A DNA stretch of 64,000 nt from Pelomonas sp036404855 (GTDB taxonomy: Bacteria; Pseudomonadota; Gammaproteobacteria; Burkholderiales; Burkholderiaceae_C): positions 1 to 64,000 of the forward strand of contig NZ_DASWYS010000374.1 in NCBI RefSeq assembly GCF_036404855.1. The letters are read 5' to 3'. This document shows positions 1-7,268 of the stretch, in pieces; position 1 is the stretch's first letter; every line of letters starts with the position of its first letter. The notes under the pieces were generated by a model. The model ran no database searches. It saw only the letters and a program-made list of their open reading frames with translations, and was not told the origin of the DNA. A program made the position numbers and the translations under genes.

Positions 1-421
1 GCACCCAGGTCTGGGTGCGGCCGAACAGCGGGGCGCCGATGTAGCCGCGCACCTCGAGGCGCTTGCCACCGTCGACCGGCTTCAGGCGGGTCCTGTAGGT
101 CTTGCCGTTGTTGGGGTCGAGGATCTCGCCACCGCCCCACACACCATCACTCTCAGCCTTGACGCCTCGGATGATCTGCAAGCCCAAGACCGGCTTGTCC
201 TTGCGATCGTCGGTGCACTTGTCGCACTTGGAATCGATGGCTGTCTTGGGGTCCAGCAGCTTGTCGATGTTGCCGACAAGCACACCGCCCTGCTCGCCGA
301 TGCGCACCAGCGACTTCTCGGTCTTGCCATCGTCGTCGATGGTCTTCCATAGGCCGACTGGCGTGGATTGTGCGAACGCGAGGACGGGCGCCAACAGGCA
401 GGCCGCGAACAGGGTTTTCAT
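1..421 (-). CDS. DUF2147 family secreted protein (C-terminus off the left edge)
   Basis: The reading frame starts at an ATG at 421 and runs off the window, so at least 140 residues are visible and the C-terminus is missing. A Sec signal peptide opens the protein (MKTLFAACLLAPVLAFAQS, cleavage probably after AFA). The mature part begins PVGLWKTIDDDGKTEKS and contains GEILDPNNGKTYRT and RGYIGAPLFGRTQTW, which I recognise as the pattern of DUF2147 proteins, small periplasmic beta-rich proteins of about 140 to 150 residues with no established function. A CxxC pair (KCDKC) lies near residue 70. It sits 38 bases downstream of the acyl-CoA dehydrogenase stop on the same strand and could be co-transcribed with it; no terminator is visible between them. 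Confidence 0.85.
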   Translation of the reverse strand, partial: MKTLFAACLLAPVLAFAQSTPVGLWKTIDDDGKTEKSLVRIGEQGGVLVGNIDKLLDPKTAIDSKCDKCTDDRKDKPVLGLQIIRGVKAESDGVWGGGEILDPNNGKTYRTRLKPVDGGKRLEVRGYIGAPLFGRTQTWV

Positions 422-459
422 GAGCTTCGTCTCCTTGTTGTTGATGGTGCGCCGCCGCG

Positions 460-2250
460 TCAGAACAGCGCTTCGTCCAATTCCATCAGCGGAGCCAGGC
501 CCGCACGGCAGGTGCGGATCAGCGTCGCCGTCTCGGGCAGCAGTTTGGCGAAGTAGAAGCGCGCCGTGGCCAGCTTGGCGGTGTAGAACGGGTCGCCACT
601 GTCCTTCTTGTCCAGGGCGATCTTGGCGGCCTGGGCGAAGAAGTAGGCGAAGGTCATGTGCCCCACCACGCGCAGGTAGTCCACCGCCGCTGCGCCCACT
701 TCGTCGGGGTTGCCGAAGGCCTTCATGCCGATTTCCTGCGTCAGCTTGTTGACCTTGTCGCCCAGGTCGGCCAGCGGGTTCACGAACTCCTGCATCGCTT
801 CGTTCGTGCCCTCTTCCTCGATGAAGGCGGCGATCTTCTTGCCGAACTTCTTCAGCGTGGCGCCGTTGTTGCCCAGCACCTTGCGGCCAAGCAGGTCAAG
901 CGACTGGATGGTGTTGGTGCCCTCATAGATCATGTTGATGCGCGCGTCGCGCACGAACTGCTCCATACCCCATTCATGGATGAAGCCGTGGCCGCCGTAG
1001 ACCTGCATGCAGTGCGAGGTGGCCAGCCAGCCGTTGTCGGTGATGAAGGCCTTGATGATGGGCGTCAGCAGTGCGACCTCGGCATCCGCTTCCTTGCGCT
1101 CATCTTCGTCGTCGCTCTTCAGCGCCTTGTCCAGCTGCAGCACGGTGTAGCCCTGCAGCATGCGGCCACCCTCGGCGAAGGCACGGGCCGTCAGCAGCAT
1201 CTTGCGCACGTCGGGGTGGACGATGATGGGGTCAGCCGGCTTGTCCGGCGCCTTCGGGCCCGACAGGGCGCGCATCTGAATACGGTCCTTGGCGTAGGTC
1301 ACGGCGTTCTGATAGGCCACTTCGGTGAGGCCCAACGACTGGTTGCCCACGCCCAGGCGGGCCGCGTTCATCATGACGAACATTGCGGCCAGTCCCTTGT
1401 TGGGCTGCCCCACCAGCGTGCCGGTGGCCCCTTCCAGCACGATCTGGGCGGTGGCGTTGCCATGGATGCCCATCTTGTGCTCCAACCCGGCGCAGAAGAT
1501 GCCGTTGCGAGAGCCCAAGCTGCCGTCGGCGTTCACGTTGAACTTGGGGACAACGAACAGCGAGATGCCCTTGGAGCCTTGCGGCGCGTCCGGCAGGCGG
1601 GCAAGCACCAAGTGGATGATGTTCTCGGCCATGTCGTGCTCGCCGGCCGAAATGAAGATCTTGGCGCCGGTGATCTTGTACGTACCGTCGGCCTGCGGTT
1701 CCGCCTTGGTTCGCAGCAGGCCCAGGTCCGTGCCGCAGTGCGGCTCGGTCAGGCACATGGTGCCTGTCCATTCGCCGCTGGTCAGCTTGGGCAGGTAGGT
1801 CGCCTTCTGCGCGGGCGTGCCGTGAGCGTGCAGCGCCTCATAGGCGCCGTGGCTCAGGCCCGGGTACATGGTCCAGGCCTGGTTGGCCGAGTTCAGCATC
1901 TCGTAGAAGAACTGGTTCACCAGCAACGGCAGGCCCTGGCCGCCGTATTCCGTGTCACAGGACAGCGCCGCCCAGCCGGCTTCGACGTATTGCTGGTAGG
2001 CCTCCTTGAAGCCCTTGGGCGTCGTCACGGCGTGCGTGGCCTTGTCGAGCGTGCAGCCCTCGGCGTCGCCACTCAGGTTGATCGGGGCGATGACTTCAGC
2101 TGCGAACTTGCCGCCTTCCTCAAGCACCGCGTTGATCGTGTCGGCGTCGATGTCGGCATGGGCCGGCAACATCTTCAGCTCGTCGACGACGTTCAGCAGC
2201 TCGTGCATGACGAACTGCATGTCACGCATGGGCGGTTGGTACTGGGGCAT
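460..2250 (-). CDS. Acyl-CoA dehydrogenase, DmdC/AidB-like with C-terminal extension
   Basis: A 596-residue flavoprotein expected to oxidise a CoA thioester at the alpha-beta bond and pass electrons to ETF. Recognised parts are the N-terminal helical domain (from residue 1), the central beta domain with the CLTEPHCGTDLGLLRTKA stretch and ISAGEHDMAENIIHLVLARL, and the C-terminal domain with QVYGGHGFIHEWGMEQF and YEGTNTIQSLDLLGRKV. The long form (about 600 residues against 380 for short-chain enzymes) with an extra C-terminal acyl-CoA dehydrogenase domain fits the group that includes 3-methylmercaptopropionyl-CoA dehydrogenase DmdC, so many members are annotated that way although most probably act on fatty acyl-CoA. 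A Shine-Dalgarno GGAGT precedes the ATG. The TetR gene ends 39 bases upstream on the same strand, suggesting co-transcription. Substrate cannot be told from sequence. Confidence 0.93.
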   Translation of the reverse strand: MPQYQPPMRDMQFVMHELLNVVDELKMLPAHADIDADTINAVLEEGGKFAAEVIAPINLSGDAEGCTLDKATHAVTTPKGFKEAYQQYVEAGWAALSCDTEYGGQGLPLLVNQFFYEMLNSANQAWTMYPGLSHGAYEALHAHGTPAQKATYLPKLTSGEWTGTMCLTEPHCGTDLGLLRTKAEPQADGTYKITGAKIFISAGEHDMAENIIHLVLARLPDAPQGSKGISLFVVPKFNVNADGSLGSRNGIFCAGLEHKMGIHGNATAQIVLEGATGTLVGQPNKGLAAMFVMMNAARLGVGNQSLGLTEVAYQNAVTYAKDRIQMRALSGPKAPDKPADPIIVHPDVRKMLLTARAFAEGGRMLQGYTVLQLDKALKSDDEDERKEADAEVALLTPIIKAFITDNGWLATSHCMQVYGGHGFIHEWGMEQFVRDARINMIYEGTNTIQSLDLLGRKVLGNNGATLKKFGKKIAAFIEEEGTNEAMQEFVNPLADLGDKVNKLTQEIGMKAFGNPDEVGAAAVDYLRVVGHMTFAYFFAQAAKIALDKKDSGDPFYTAKLATARFYFAKLLPETATLIRTCRAGLAPLMELDEALF

Positions 2251-2289
2251 CGGGTACTCCTGGGCTACGGGTGGTGGGTGGTGAATCGG

Positions 2290-3012
2290 TCAGCGCTTGG
2301 CAGCGCCGTTCTTGGAGGCGGATCGACTGCGGTCGATCTCCAGGCCCAGCGGGGTCGCATAGAACTGGATGGTCCGCTCGAAGCCATTGCCGGCGCGTGA
2401 CAGCGCGCCGGGGACGCGCATGAAGCGCGCGTCATGATGCAGGGACAGGATCAGGCCGTGCAGCTCGAAGACGATCTGGTCCACGTCCGCGTCGACCTTC
2501 AGGTGGCCCTCGTCGCGGGCCAGCACGATGGCCTTGTGCAGCGCCGCATGCCAGGCCTTGACCATGCCCGCCAGCGCGTCGCGCACGGGGCCGGGCCGAT
2601 CATCGAACTCGACAGCGCCGCTGATGTAGATGCAGCCCGAGTCGACTTCGACCGACACGCGTCGCACCCAGCGCTCGAACATCGCGCGCAGCCGCGGCAG
2701 GCCGCGCGGCTCGCGGATGGCGGTGAAGAAGACTTCCTCTTCGAACTTGGCGTGGTATTCGGTAACGACCGCGATCTGCAGCTCCTCGCGCGAACCAAAG
2801 TGCGCGAAGACACCGGACTTGCTCATGCCGGTCACGTCGGCCAGCGCTCCGATGGACAACCCTTCGAGCCCCATGTGCGAAGCCAGGCCCAAGGCCGCCT
2901 CCAGGATCGCCGCACGGGTCTGCTGGCCCTTTTGCAGCGAGCGCGCCACGCGTGCCGGCTTGGCGGCACGCAGCGGGGCGGCTTTCTTGGCGGGAGCAGG
3001 GTGGATCGACAC
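2290..3012 (-). CDS. TetR/AcrR family transcriptional regulator
   Basis: A 240-residue repressor. The N-terminal 28 residues are basic and alanine-rich; the helix-turn-helix follows (QTRAAILEAALGLASHMGLEG, then SIGALADVTGMSKSGVFAHFGSREEL). The C-terminal ligand domain resembles the TetR_C group seen beside acyl-CoA genes (FERWVRRVSVEVDSGCIYISGAVEFDDRPG). The start is a GTG at 3012 with no convincing Shine-Dalgarno; no in-frame Met occurs before residue 46, so the exact N-terminus is uncertain. A perfect 12-bp palindrome lies 16 bases upstream of the start, and the acyl-CoA dehydrogenase follows downstream; the simplest reading is an autoregulated TetR controlling an acyl-CoA oxidation gene in response to an acyl-CoA or related ligand (inference). 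Confidence 0.92.
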   Translation of the reverse strand: MSIHPAPAKKAAPLRAAKPARVARSLQKGQQTRAAILEAALGLASHMGLEGLSIGALADVTGMSKSGVFAHFGSREELQIAVVTEYHAKFEEEVFFTAIREPRGLPRLRAMFERWVRRVSVEVDSGCIYISGAVEFDDRPGPVRDALAGMVKAWHAALHKAIVLARDEGHLKVDADVDQIVFELHGLILSLHHDARFMRVPGALSRAGNGFERTIQFYATPLGLEIDRSRSASKNGAAKR

Positions 3013-3028
3013 GGGGCAAGAATAAAAC

Positions 3029-3040
3029 GAACGATCGTTC
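3029..3040. promoter_or_regulatory. Palindromic operator upstream of the TetR gene
   Basis: GAACGATCGTTC is a perfect 12-bp inverted repeat in an A/T-rich stretch immediately upstream of the TetR start codon. TetR dimers typically bind such palindromes near their own promoter. A weak -10-like TATTCT on the minus strand (3024-3019) lies beside it, so occupancy would block transcription. Binding by this TetR is inferred from position. Confidence 0.65.
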
Positions 3041-3211
3041 TATTTTGCAGGTCACTTCCGTGACAACGCCAGCATGGCCCCCCGATTTACTAGGGTGATG
3101 TACCTAATACTGCCGCCAAGCTAGGGAACACCCGAAGTCCGGGGCTGTCATGCACCCACGCTTGAGCGCTGGCCCGGTTCTCGCTAGGCTCGCGGCAGGA
3201 GGTAAAGCCCA

Positions 3212-3769
3212 GTGGATGTGCTCCAGCTCGATGTCTCCGGCCGGCCCCAGGCCTGGATCACCACGCGCGAAGCAGCGGTGATCTATGCCTGCGACGGCGT
3301 CGCCTGGACCCTGGGCGACCCCTGCCAGGTCCTGCGCGGCGGTCTCCAGCGCGTCACCGGGCGGCAATCCCGCATCGAGGTGCACTCCATCATCGCCGTG
3401 CGCGGCGCCGTGCCCAGCCGGGCCTGGCGGCAGGCGCCTGCGTTGACCAACAGCAAGCTCTTCGTACGCGACCGCTTCGTCTGCGCCTACTGCGGCCACC
3501 GCCGCCTCCCTGAGGACCTGACCCGCGAGCACATCCAGCCCACATCGCGCGGCGGCCAGGACAGCTGGATGAACTGCATCACCGCCTGCCGCCCCTGCAA
3601 CGGCCGCAAGGGCAGCCGCATGCCAGAGGAAGCGCACATGAGCCTGCTCTACCTGCCCTATGTGCCCAGCCTGCATGAGGACATGATCCTGCGCGGCCGC
3701 CGCATCTTGGCCGACCAGATGGAGTTCCTGCTCGCCAGCGTACCCAGGAGCTCGCGTTTGCACGGTTGA
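3212..3769 (+). CDS. HNH endonuclease
   Basis: A 185-residue protein beginning with GTG at 3212, preceded by an excellent AGGAGGT (3197-3203) at 8-base spacing, which fixes the start. The C-terminal half carries an HNH nuclease with two CxxC zinc knuckles: FVCAYCGHRR and TACRPCNGRKGSRMPEEA, with the REHIQPTSRGGQDSWMNC core supplying the catalytic histidine and the asparagine. The N-terminal half (DVSGRPQAWITTREAAVIYACDGVAW) matches the stand-alone HNH proteins common in Burkholderiales chromosomes, whose biological role is not known. It is not next to a methylase, a terminase or phage genes, so neither restriction nor phage packaging is suggested. Confidence 0.9.
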   Translation: MDVLQLDVSGRPQAWITTREAAVIYACDGVAWTLGDPCQVLRGGLQRVTGRQSRIEVHSIIAVRGAVPSRAWRQAPALTNSKLFVRDRFVCAYCGHRRLPEDLTREHIQPTSRGGQDSWMNCITACRPCNGRKGSRMPEEAHMSLLYLPYVPSLHEDMILRGRRILADQMEFLLASVPRSSRLHG

Positions 3770-3866
3770 CAGGCAACGGTAAAGAGTTGTGCCTTACGGC
3801 ATCCAGCCGTCAACGGCGAGACAATCCGGCGCGTTGGGCGGCTGTTCTGCCCCCTGGAGACGTTGA

Positions 3867-4358
3867 ATGTCCAAGCTCATGACTTCCCTCACCCTGGCCG
3901 CGGCCCTGGTGCTCTCGGCCTGTTCGACAACCAGCCCCGACGTGGTCCAGCGCGGTGACGCGCAGCGCCTGTCGCAGGTGCAGGATGCGACCGTGCTCTC
4001 CTCGCGTCCCGTCACCGTGGACGGCTCGCAGAGCGGCGTCGGCGGCGTGGCCGGCGGCGTGACCGGCGCGATAGCCGGCGGCTCGGTGGGTGGACGTCGT
4101 GAAGGTCAGGTGGCAGGCGTCATCGGCGCCGTCGCCGGCGCCGTCATCGGCAACGCCATCGAACGTTCCGCCACCCGCGAGGATGCGCTGGAGATCATCG
4201 TCCAGCTGCGCAACGGCGAGCGCCGCGCCATCATTCAGGCCAGGGGCAACGAGACCTTCAACAGCGGCGACCCGGTCGTGCTCGTGACGACCGGCGGCAA
4301 GACCCGCGTGACCCGCGCCCCGGCCGTTGTGCCGGCGGCTCCCGGCACCAACGGCTGA
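3867..4358 (+). CDS. Glycine-zipper outer-membrane lipoprotein (SlyB/Pcp-like)
   Basis: A 163-residue lipoprotein precursor: MSKLMTSLTLAAALVLSACSTT ends in a lipobox (LSAC) with Cys19 as the lipidated residue and Ser at +2, which predicts outer-membrane sorting. Residues of about 55 to 95 form a glycine-zipper 2TM segment (GVGGVAGGVTGAIAGGSVGG and GVIGAVAGAVIGNAIE), as in SlyB/Pcp/OmpA-like 17 kDa antigen lipoproteins. A soluble C-terminal part (EIIVQLRNGERRAIIQARG...) follows. GGAGA at correct spacing precedes the ATG. SlyB-type proteins stabilise the outer membrane; the exact role here is unknown. Confidence 0.88.
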   Translation: MSKLMTSLTLAAALVLSACSTTSPDVVQRGDAQRLSQVQDATVLSSRPVTVDGSQSGVGGVAGGVTGAIAGGSVGGRREGQVAGVIGAVAGAVIGNAIERSATREDALEIIVQLRNGERRAIIQARGNETFNSGDPVVLVTTGGKTRVTRAPAVVPAAPGTNG

Positions 4359-4417
4359 GGCACGGCGCGTGAGCGGCGGACAATGGCGAGCTTTGCCCCG
4401 CCACTTTCCGCCTATCC

Positions 4418-4900
4418 ATGAGCGAGCCCGACGAACCCCTGTATGAAGCGCGCCTGTGGCGCGACAACGGCTGGACCGCCCAGGTCATCAAGAACGAAGA
4501 CGATGAAGGCTGGGCCGTCGCCATGTTCAAGGCCGGCGAGAGCGAGCCAGCCCTGGTCGGCCCCTGGACCATGGGGCGCGACAAGAAGAACCCCAAGCCC
4601 CTGGACGTCAACGCCTTCAACACGCTCGTAAAGACAGCCTCCGAGGTCATCCGCCGCCACGAGCTGCAGCTGCACGCCCAGCTCAACAAGGCCCTCTATG
4701 TCGCCCGCGACGGCAACTGGCTGAAGATCACGCTGGAGATCGTGCCCGCGGAGGACGAGCCCTACGCCTGGCTCAGCGCCTTTGACGCCGCTGGCGACCG
4801 CCTGGCCCAGGTGAAGGTGGCCGCCAGCTTCCGGTTCAACCAGTCGGCGGCCGAGGCCTGGGTGGACGCCGGCTTCGAGCGTCCCGCTGCCCGGGACTGA
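4418..4900 (+). CDS. Conserved hypothetical protein, 160 aa
   Basis: I do not recognise a named domain. The protein is soluble, acidic and tryptophan-containing (LYEARLWRDNGWTAQVIKNEDDEGWAVAM near the N-terminus; DAAGDRLAQVKVAASFRFN and AEAWVDAGFERPA near the C-terminus), with no signal peptide or membrane segment. Codon usage matches the surrounding genes and the frame is uninterrupted, so it is very probably real. It lies 59 bases after the lipoprotein gene and 73 before the DUF1203 gene on the same strand; the three may form a loose transcription unit. No clear Shine-Dalgarno is seen before the ATG. Confidence 0.8.
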   Translation: MSEPDEPLYEARLWRDNGWTAQVIKNEDDEGWAVAMFKAGESEPALVGPWTMGRDKKNPKPLDVNAFNTLVKTASEVIRRHELQLHAQLNKALYVARDGNWLKITLEIVPAEDEPYAWLSAFDAAGDRLAQVKVAASFRFNQSAAEAWVDAGFERPAARD

Positions 4901-4973
4901 CTGCAGGTCCGATTGCGGCCAGACGGCCGCTGATCGCCGCAGAAGAATGGCGCATTCCCCTGAGGAGCACGCC

Positions 4974-5432
4974 TTGTCGTTCCGCATCACCGGCCTGCCG
5001 GCCCAACCCTTTGCCCACCTCTTCGGTCTGAACGACGACGACCTCGCCCGCCACGGTGCGCAGCGCTTCCTCGGAGAGGGCCTGCCCGACCGCGTCGAGT
5101 TGCGCGACACCACGGTTGACGAGACCGTCCTGCTCGTCAACTACGAGCACCAGCCAGCCGACACGCCCTACCGCTCGCGCCACGCCATCTTCGTGCGCGA
5201 GCACGCCGGCGCCACCTTCGACGCCACCGACACCGTGCCCGCCGCGCTTCGCAGCCGGCTGCTGTCGCTGCGCGCCTTCGACGCGCAACATCTGATGGTG
5301 GATGCGGATGTCGTCGAAGGCGTAGAGGTCGAGGATCTGATCGAACGCCTGCTCGCGCGCTCGGGCGTTGCCTACGTGCACGCACATTTCGCGCGTCGCG
5401 GCTGCTACGCGGCGCTGATCCGGCGCGCCTGA
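4974..5432 (+). CDS. DUF1203 family protein
   Basis: I place the start at a TTG (4974) because GAGGAG stands 6 bases before it and because DUF1203 proteins usually begin MSFRITGLPA-P-F, exactly what follows here; an ATG at 4947 would add nine residues and lacks a Shine-Dalgarno. The 152-residue product has the family landmarks PYRSRHAIFVRE in the middle and the C-terminal VAYVHAHFARRGCYAALIRR. The family is widespread and of unknown function; the conserved Arg, His and Cys residues suggest an enzyme, but no activity is established. It converges with the oxidoreductase gene, leaving only 7 bases between the two stops. Confidence 0.85.
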   Translation: MSFRITGLPAQPFAHLFGLNDDDLARHGAQRFLGEGLPDRVELRDTTVDETVLLVNYEHQPADTPYRSRHAIFVREHAGATFDATDTVPAALRSRLLSLRAFDAQHLMVDADVVEGVEVEDLIERLLARSGVAYVHAHFARRGCYAALIRRA

Positions 5433-5439
5433 GTCCGGC

Positions 5440-6669
5440 TCAGGCTGCGACCTCGAAGCTCAGCCCCGCGCGTTCCTGCAGCCGGCGCACCAGCGCCAGG
5501 CCCATCGCGCTGCCAGGCGTCCAGACGCCGCCTGGCGTCGCGTCCCGGCTGATCTCCTGCATGAGGCACAGCGCGGCTTCGCTGATGAGCTTGCAGGTCG
5601 AGCCATAGCCCGGGTCGCGGTCGCCCTTGACGACGACGCGCAGCGTCTCGCCGCGGGCCGACTTGCCGGTGAACCAGAGCGTGTAATGGCCGGCCTCGCG
5701 TGCCGCCTTGCCTGGCCCGTCGCCGGGCTGGGTCAGCACGAAGCGCCGCAATAGATAGCGCGTCGGACCGAAGCCCAGCGCAAGGTTCTGCACCTTTGTG
5801 AAGCGGGCCAGCGCGAGCGCCTTTCTGCGACCCTTGTCGCCCTGGCCGGGCTTGCCGGTCAGCAGCTTCTCGCTGTAGACGAAGTTCGCGCCCCACGGAT
5901 GGCCGCGCAGCGCATTGCTGCGGTGCACGTTCTTCGTGTTGATCGTGGCCATCACGAAGGGCCCGCTCCAGGCATCGGCCCAGTCGTCGAAATCCGCACC
6001 CTGGTCGGCAGGCTGGCGCGACCCCTTGAAGCCCGGGGTCAGCGCGAAGGGATTGGCCATCAGCCCGATGAGGCCCGGCTCGCGGCGCACGGCCGCCAGG
6101 GTCTCCATCATGCTGGCCAGCGTCCCGCCCGAGGCCGCCCCCTTCATGCGCACGACGCGACCGCGCACCTCGGGCAGCGGCGCACCGAAGCGCCGCTGGG
6201 CCTCGGCCTGCAGGTAGACGACGCCCAGGTCGAAGGGAATGGAATCGAAGCCGCAAGAGAACACGATACGCGCGCCGCTCTTCTCGGCCAGCGGCGTGAG
6301 CTTGTCGATCATGCGGGCCATCCACAGTGGCTCGCCGCAGAGGTCCACGTAGTCCGTTCCGGCTTCGGCGCAGGCGGTGGCGAGCGACTCGCCGTGGAGC
6401 TGGTACGGGCCGACCGTCGTGATGACGACCCGCGCACGCCTGACCAGCATCTGGAGCGCCGCCGCATCGCCCGCGTCGGCCTTCAGCAGCGCGACCGTCG
6501 GCGGCAGCTGCAGCTCGTCGCGCACCTTGCCGAGCTTGTCGAGACTGCGCCCCGCGATGGCCCAGCTCGCGCCGGCCGCGCCGCTGAGCTGCAGATACTC
6601 TGCGACGAGCCGGCCCGTGAAGCCGGTCGCTCCGAAGACGATGAGGTCGAATTCCCTATCGGTGCTCAC
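5440..6669 (-). CDS. Saccharopine dehydrogenase-like NAD(P)-binding oxidoreductase
   Basis: A 409-residue protein with an N-terminal Rossmann fold (FDLIVFGATGFTGRLVAEYL, GxxGxxG at about residues 13 to 19) of the saccharopine dehydrogenase NADP-binding family. CGEPLWMARMID, GARIVFSCGFDSIPFDLG and VRMKGAASGGTLASMMETLA are typical of the trans-acting enoyl reductase / putative saccharopine dehydrogenase group rather than true lysine-pathway enzymes. It begins with GTG; the start overlaps the GNAT stop by four bases (GTGA), so the two genes are translationally coupled. Homologues are often linked with lipid metabolism, but the substrate is unknown. Confidence 0.88.
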   Translation of the reverse strand: MSTDREFDLIVFGATGFTGRLVAEYLQLSGAAGASWAIAGRSLDKLGKVRDELQLPPTVALLKADAGDAAALQMLVRRARVVITTVGPYQLHGESLATACAEAGTDYVDLCGEPLWMARMIDKLTPLAEKSGARIVFSCGFDSIPFDLGVVYLQAEAQRRFGAPLPEVRGRVVRMKGAASGGTLASMMETLAAVRREPGLIGLMANPFALTPGFKGSRQPADQGADFDDWADAWSGPFVMATINTKNVHRSNALRGHPWGANFVYSEKLLTGKPGQGDKGRRKALALARFTKVQNLALGFGPTRYLLRRFVLTQPGDGPGKAAREAGHYTLWFTGKSARGETLRVVVKGDRDPGYGSTCKLISEAALCLMQEISRDATPGGVWTPGSAMGLALVRRLQERAGLSFEVAA

Positions 6670-7208
6670 GTCTTGCCTCTCATTGCCAGCCAGTCGCCGC
6701 GCACCAGCGCCAGCGAGTGGCAGTCCACGTACTCGCCGGCCACGAAGACGATGCCGCGCTGGATGCCTTCATGCTTGAAACCGCACTTCTCGGCGACGCG
6801 CCGCGACGCATGGTTGTGCACCGACATGCCGCAGGAGAGTCGGTTCACGGGCCAATTCTCGAACAGATAGTCCACCAGCAGCGCCGCCGCCTCGGTGGTC
6901 AAGCCCTGGCCGCGCATGGCGACGTCCGCCATCGTCCAGCCGATCTCGCGCGCCGTCGTGTAGCGGGCGGCGGCGAAGTGCATCACGTCGCCGATGACGC
7001 TGCCGTCGATCAGGTGACAGATCAGCAGCCGCTCCGCGTCCTCGCCGGAGAAGCCGTTGTCCTTCCAGCGCTGTTCGATGGTCTGCGGCGGCAGCATGCG
7101 CGTACCCATGAACTGGCCGCGGATCTGCGGATCGCCGGTCGTACGCTTCAGCCAGGGCAGATCGTCTTCCGTGACGTGGCGCAGGCCGACGCGTTGTCCT
7201 CTCAGCAT
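6666..7208 (-). CDS. GNAT family N-acetyltransferase (RimJ-like)
   Basis: A 180-residue single-domain acetyltransferase. MLRGQRVGLRHVTEDDLPWLKRTTGD opens the protein as in RimJ/RimL-type enzymes; the acetyl-CoA pyrophosphate loop is in VAMRGQGLTTEAAALLVDYLF (about residues 91 to 111), and NHASRRVAEKCGFKHEG is the usual C-terminal motif. GAGGA at six bases precedes the ATG. The downstream oxidoreductase overlaps by four bases. Its acceptor could be a protein N-terminus, an amino acid or an antibiotic; sequence alone does not tell. Confidence 0.9.
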   Translation of the reverse strand: MLRGQRVGLRHVTEDDLPWLKRTTGDPQIRGQFMGTRMLPPQTIEQRWKDNGFSGEDAERLLICHLIDGSVIGDVMHFAAARYTTAREIGWTMADVAMRGQGLTTEAAALLVDYLFENWPVNRLSCGMSVHNHASRRVAEKCGFKHEGIQRGIVFVAGEYVDCHSLALVRGDWLAMRGKT

Positions 7209-7226
7209 GGTTCGTCCTCGCGGCGG

Positions 7227-7250
7227 AAAAGGCCCAGCCCAGGCTGGACC
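7227..7250 (-). terminator. Rho-independent terminator after the fatty acyl-CoA reductase gene
   Basis: Read on the minus strand, an 8-bp stem (GGTCCAGC / GCTGGGCC, one G-T pair) with a CTGG loop is followed directly by TTTT. It stands 18 bases after the reductase stop, separating that gene from the GNAT operon. Confidence 0.7.
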
Positions 7251-7268
7251 TGGACGGAGTGTCGCCGC

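Noticed and set aside
3104..3763. A 219-codon minus-strand frame opposite the HNH nuclease
   Set aside because: The plus strand has a perfect ribosome site and the zinc-knuckle motifs; the minus frame has neither.
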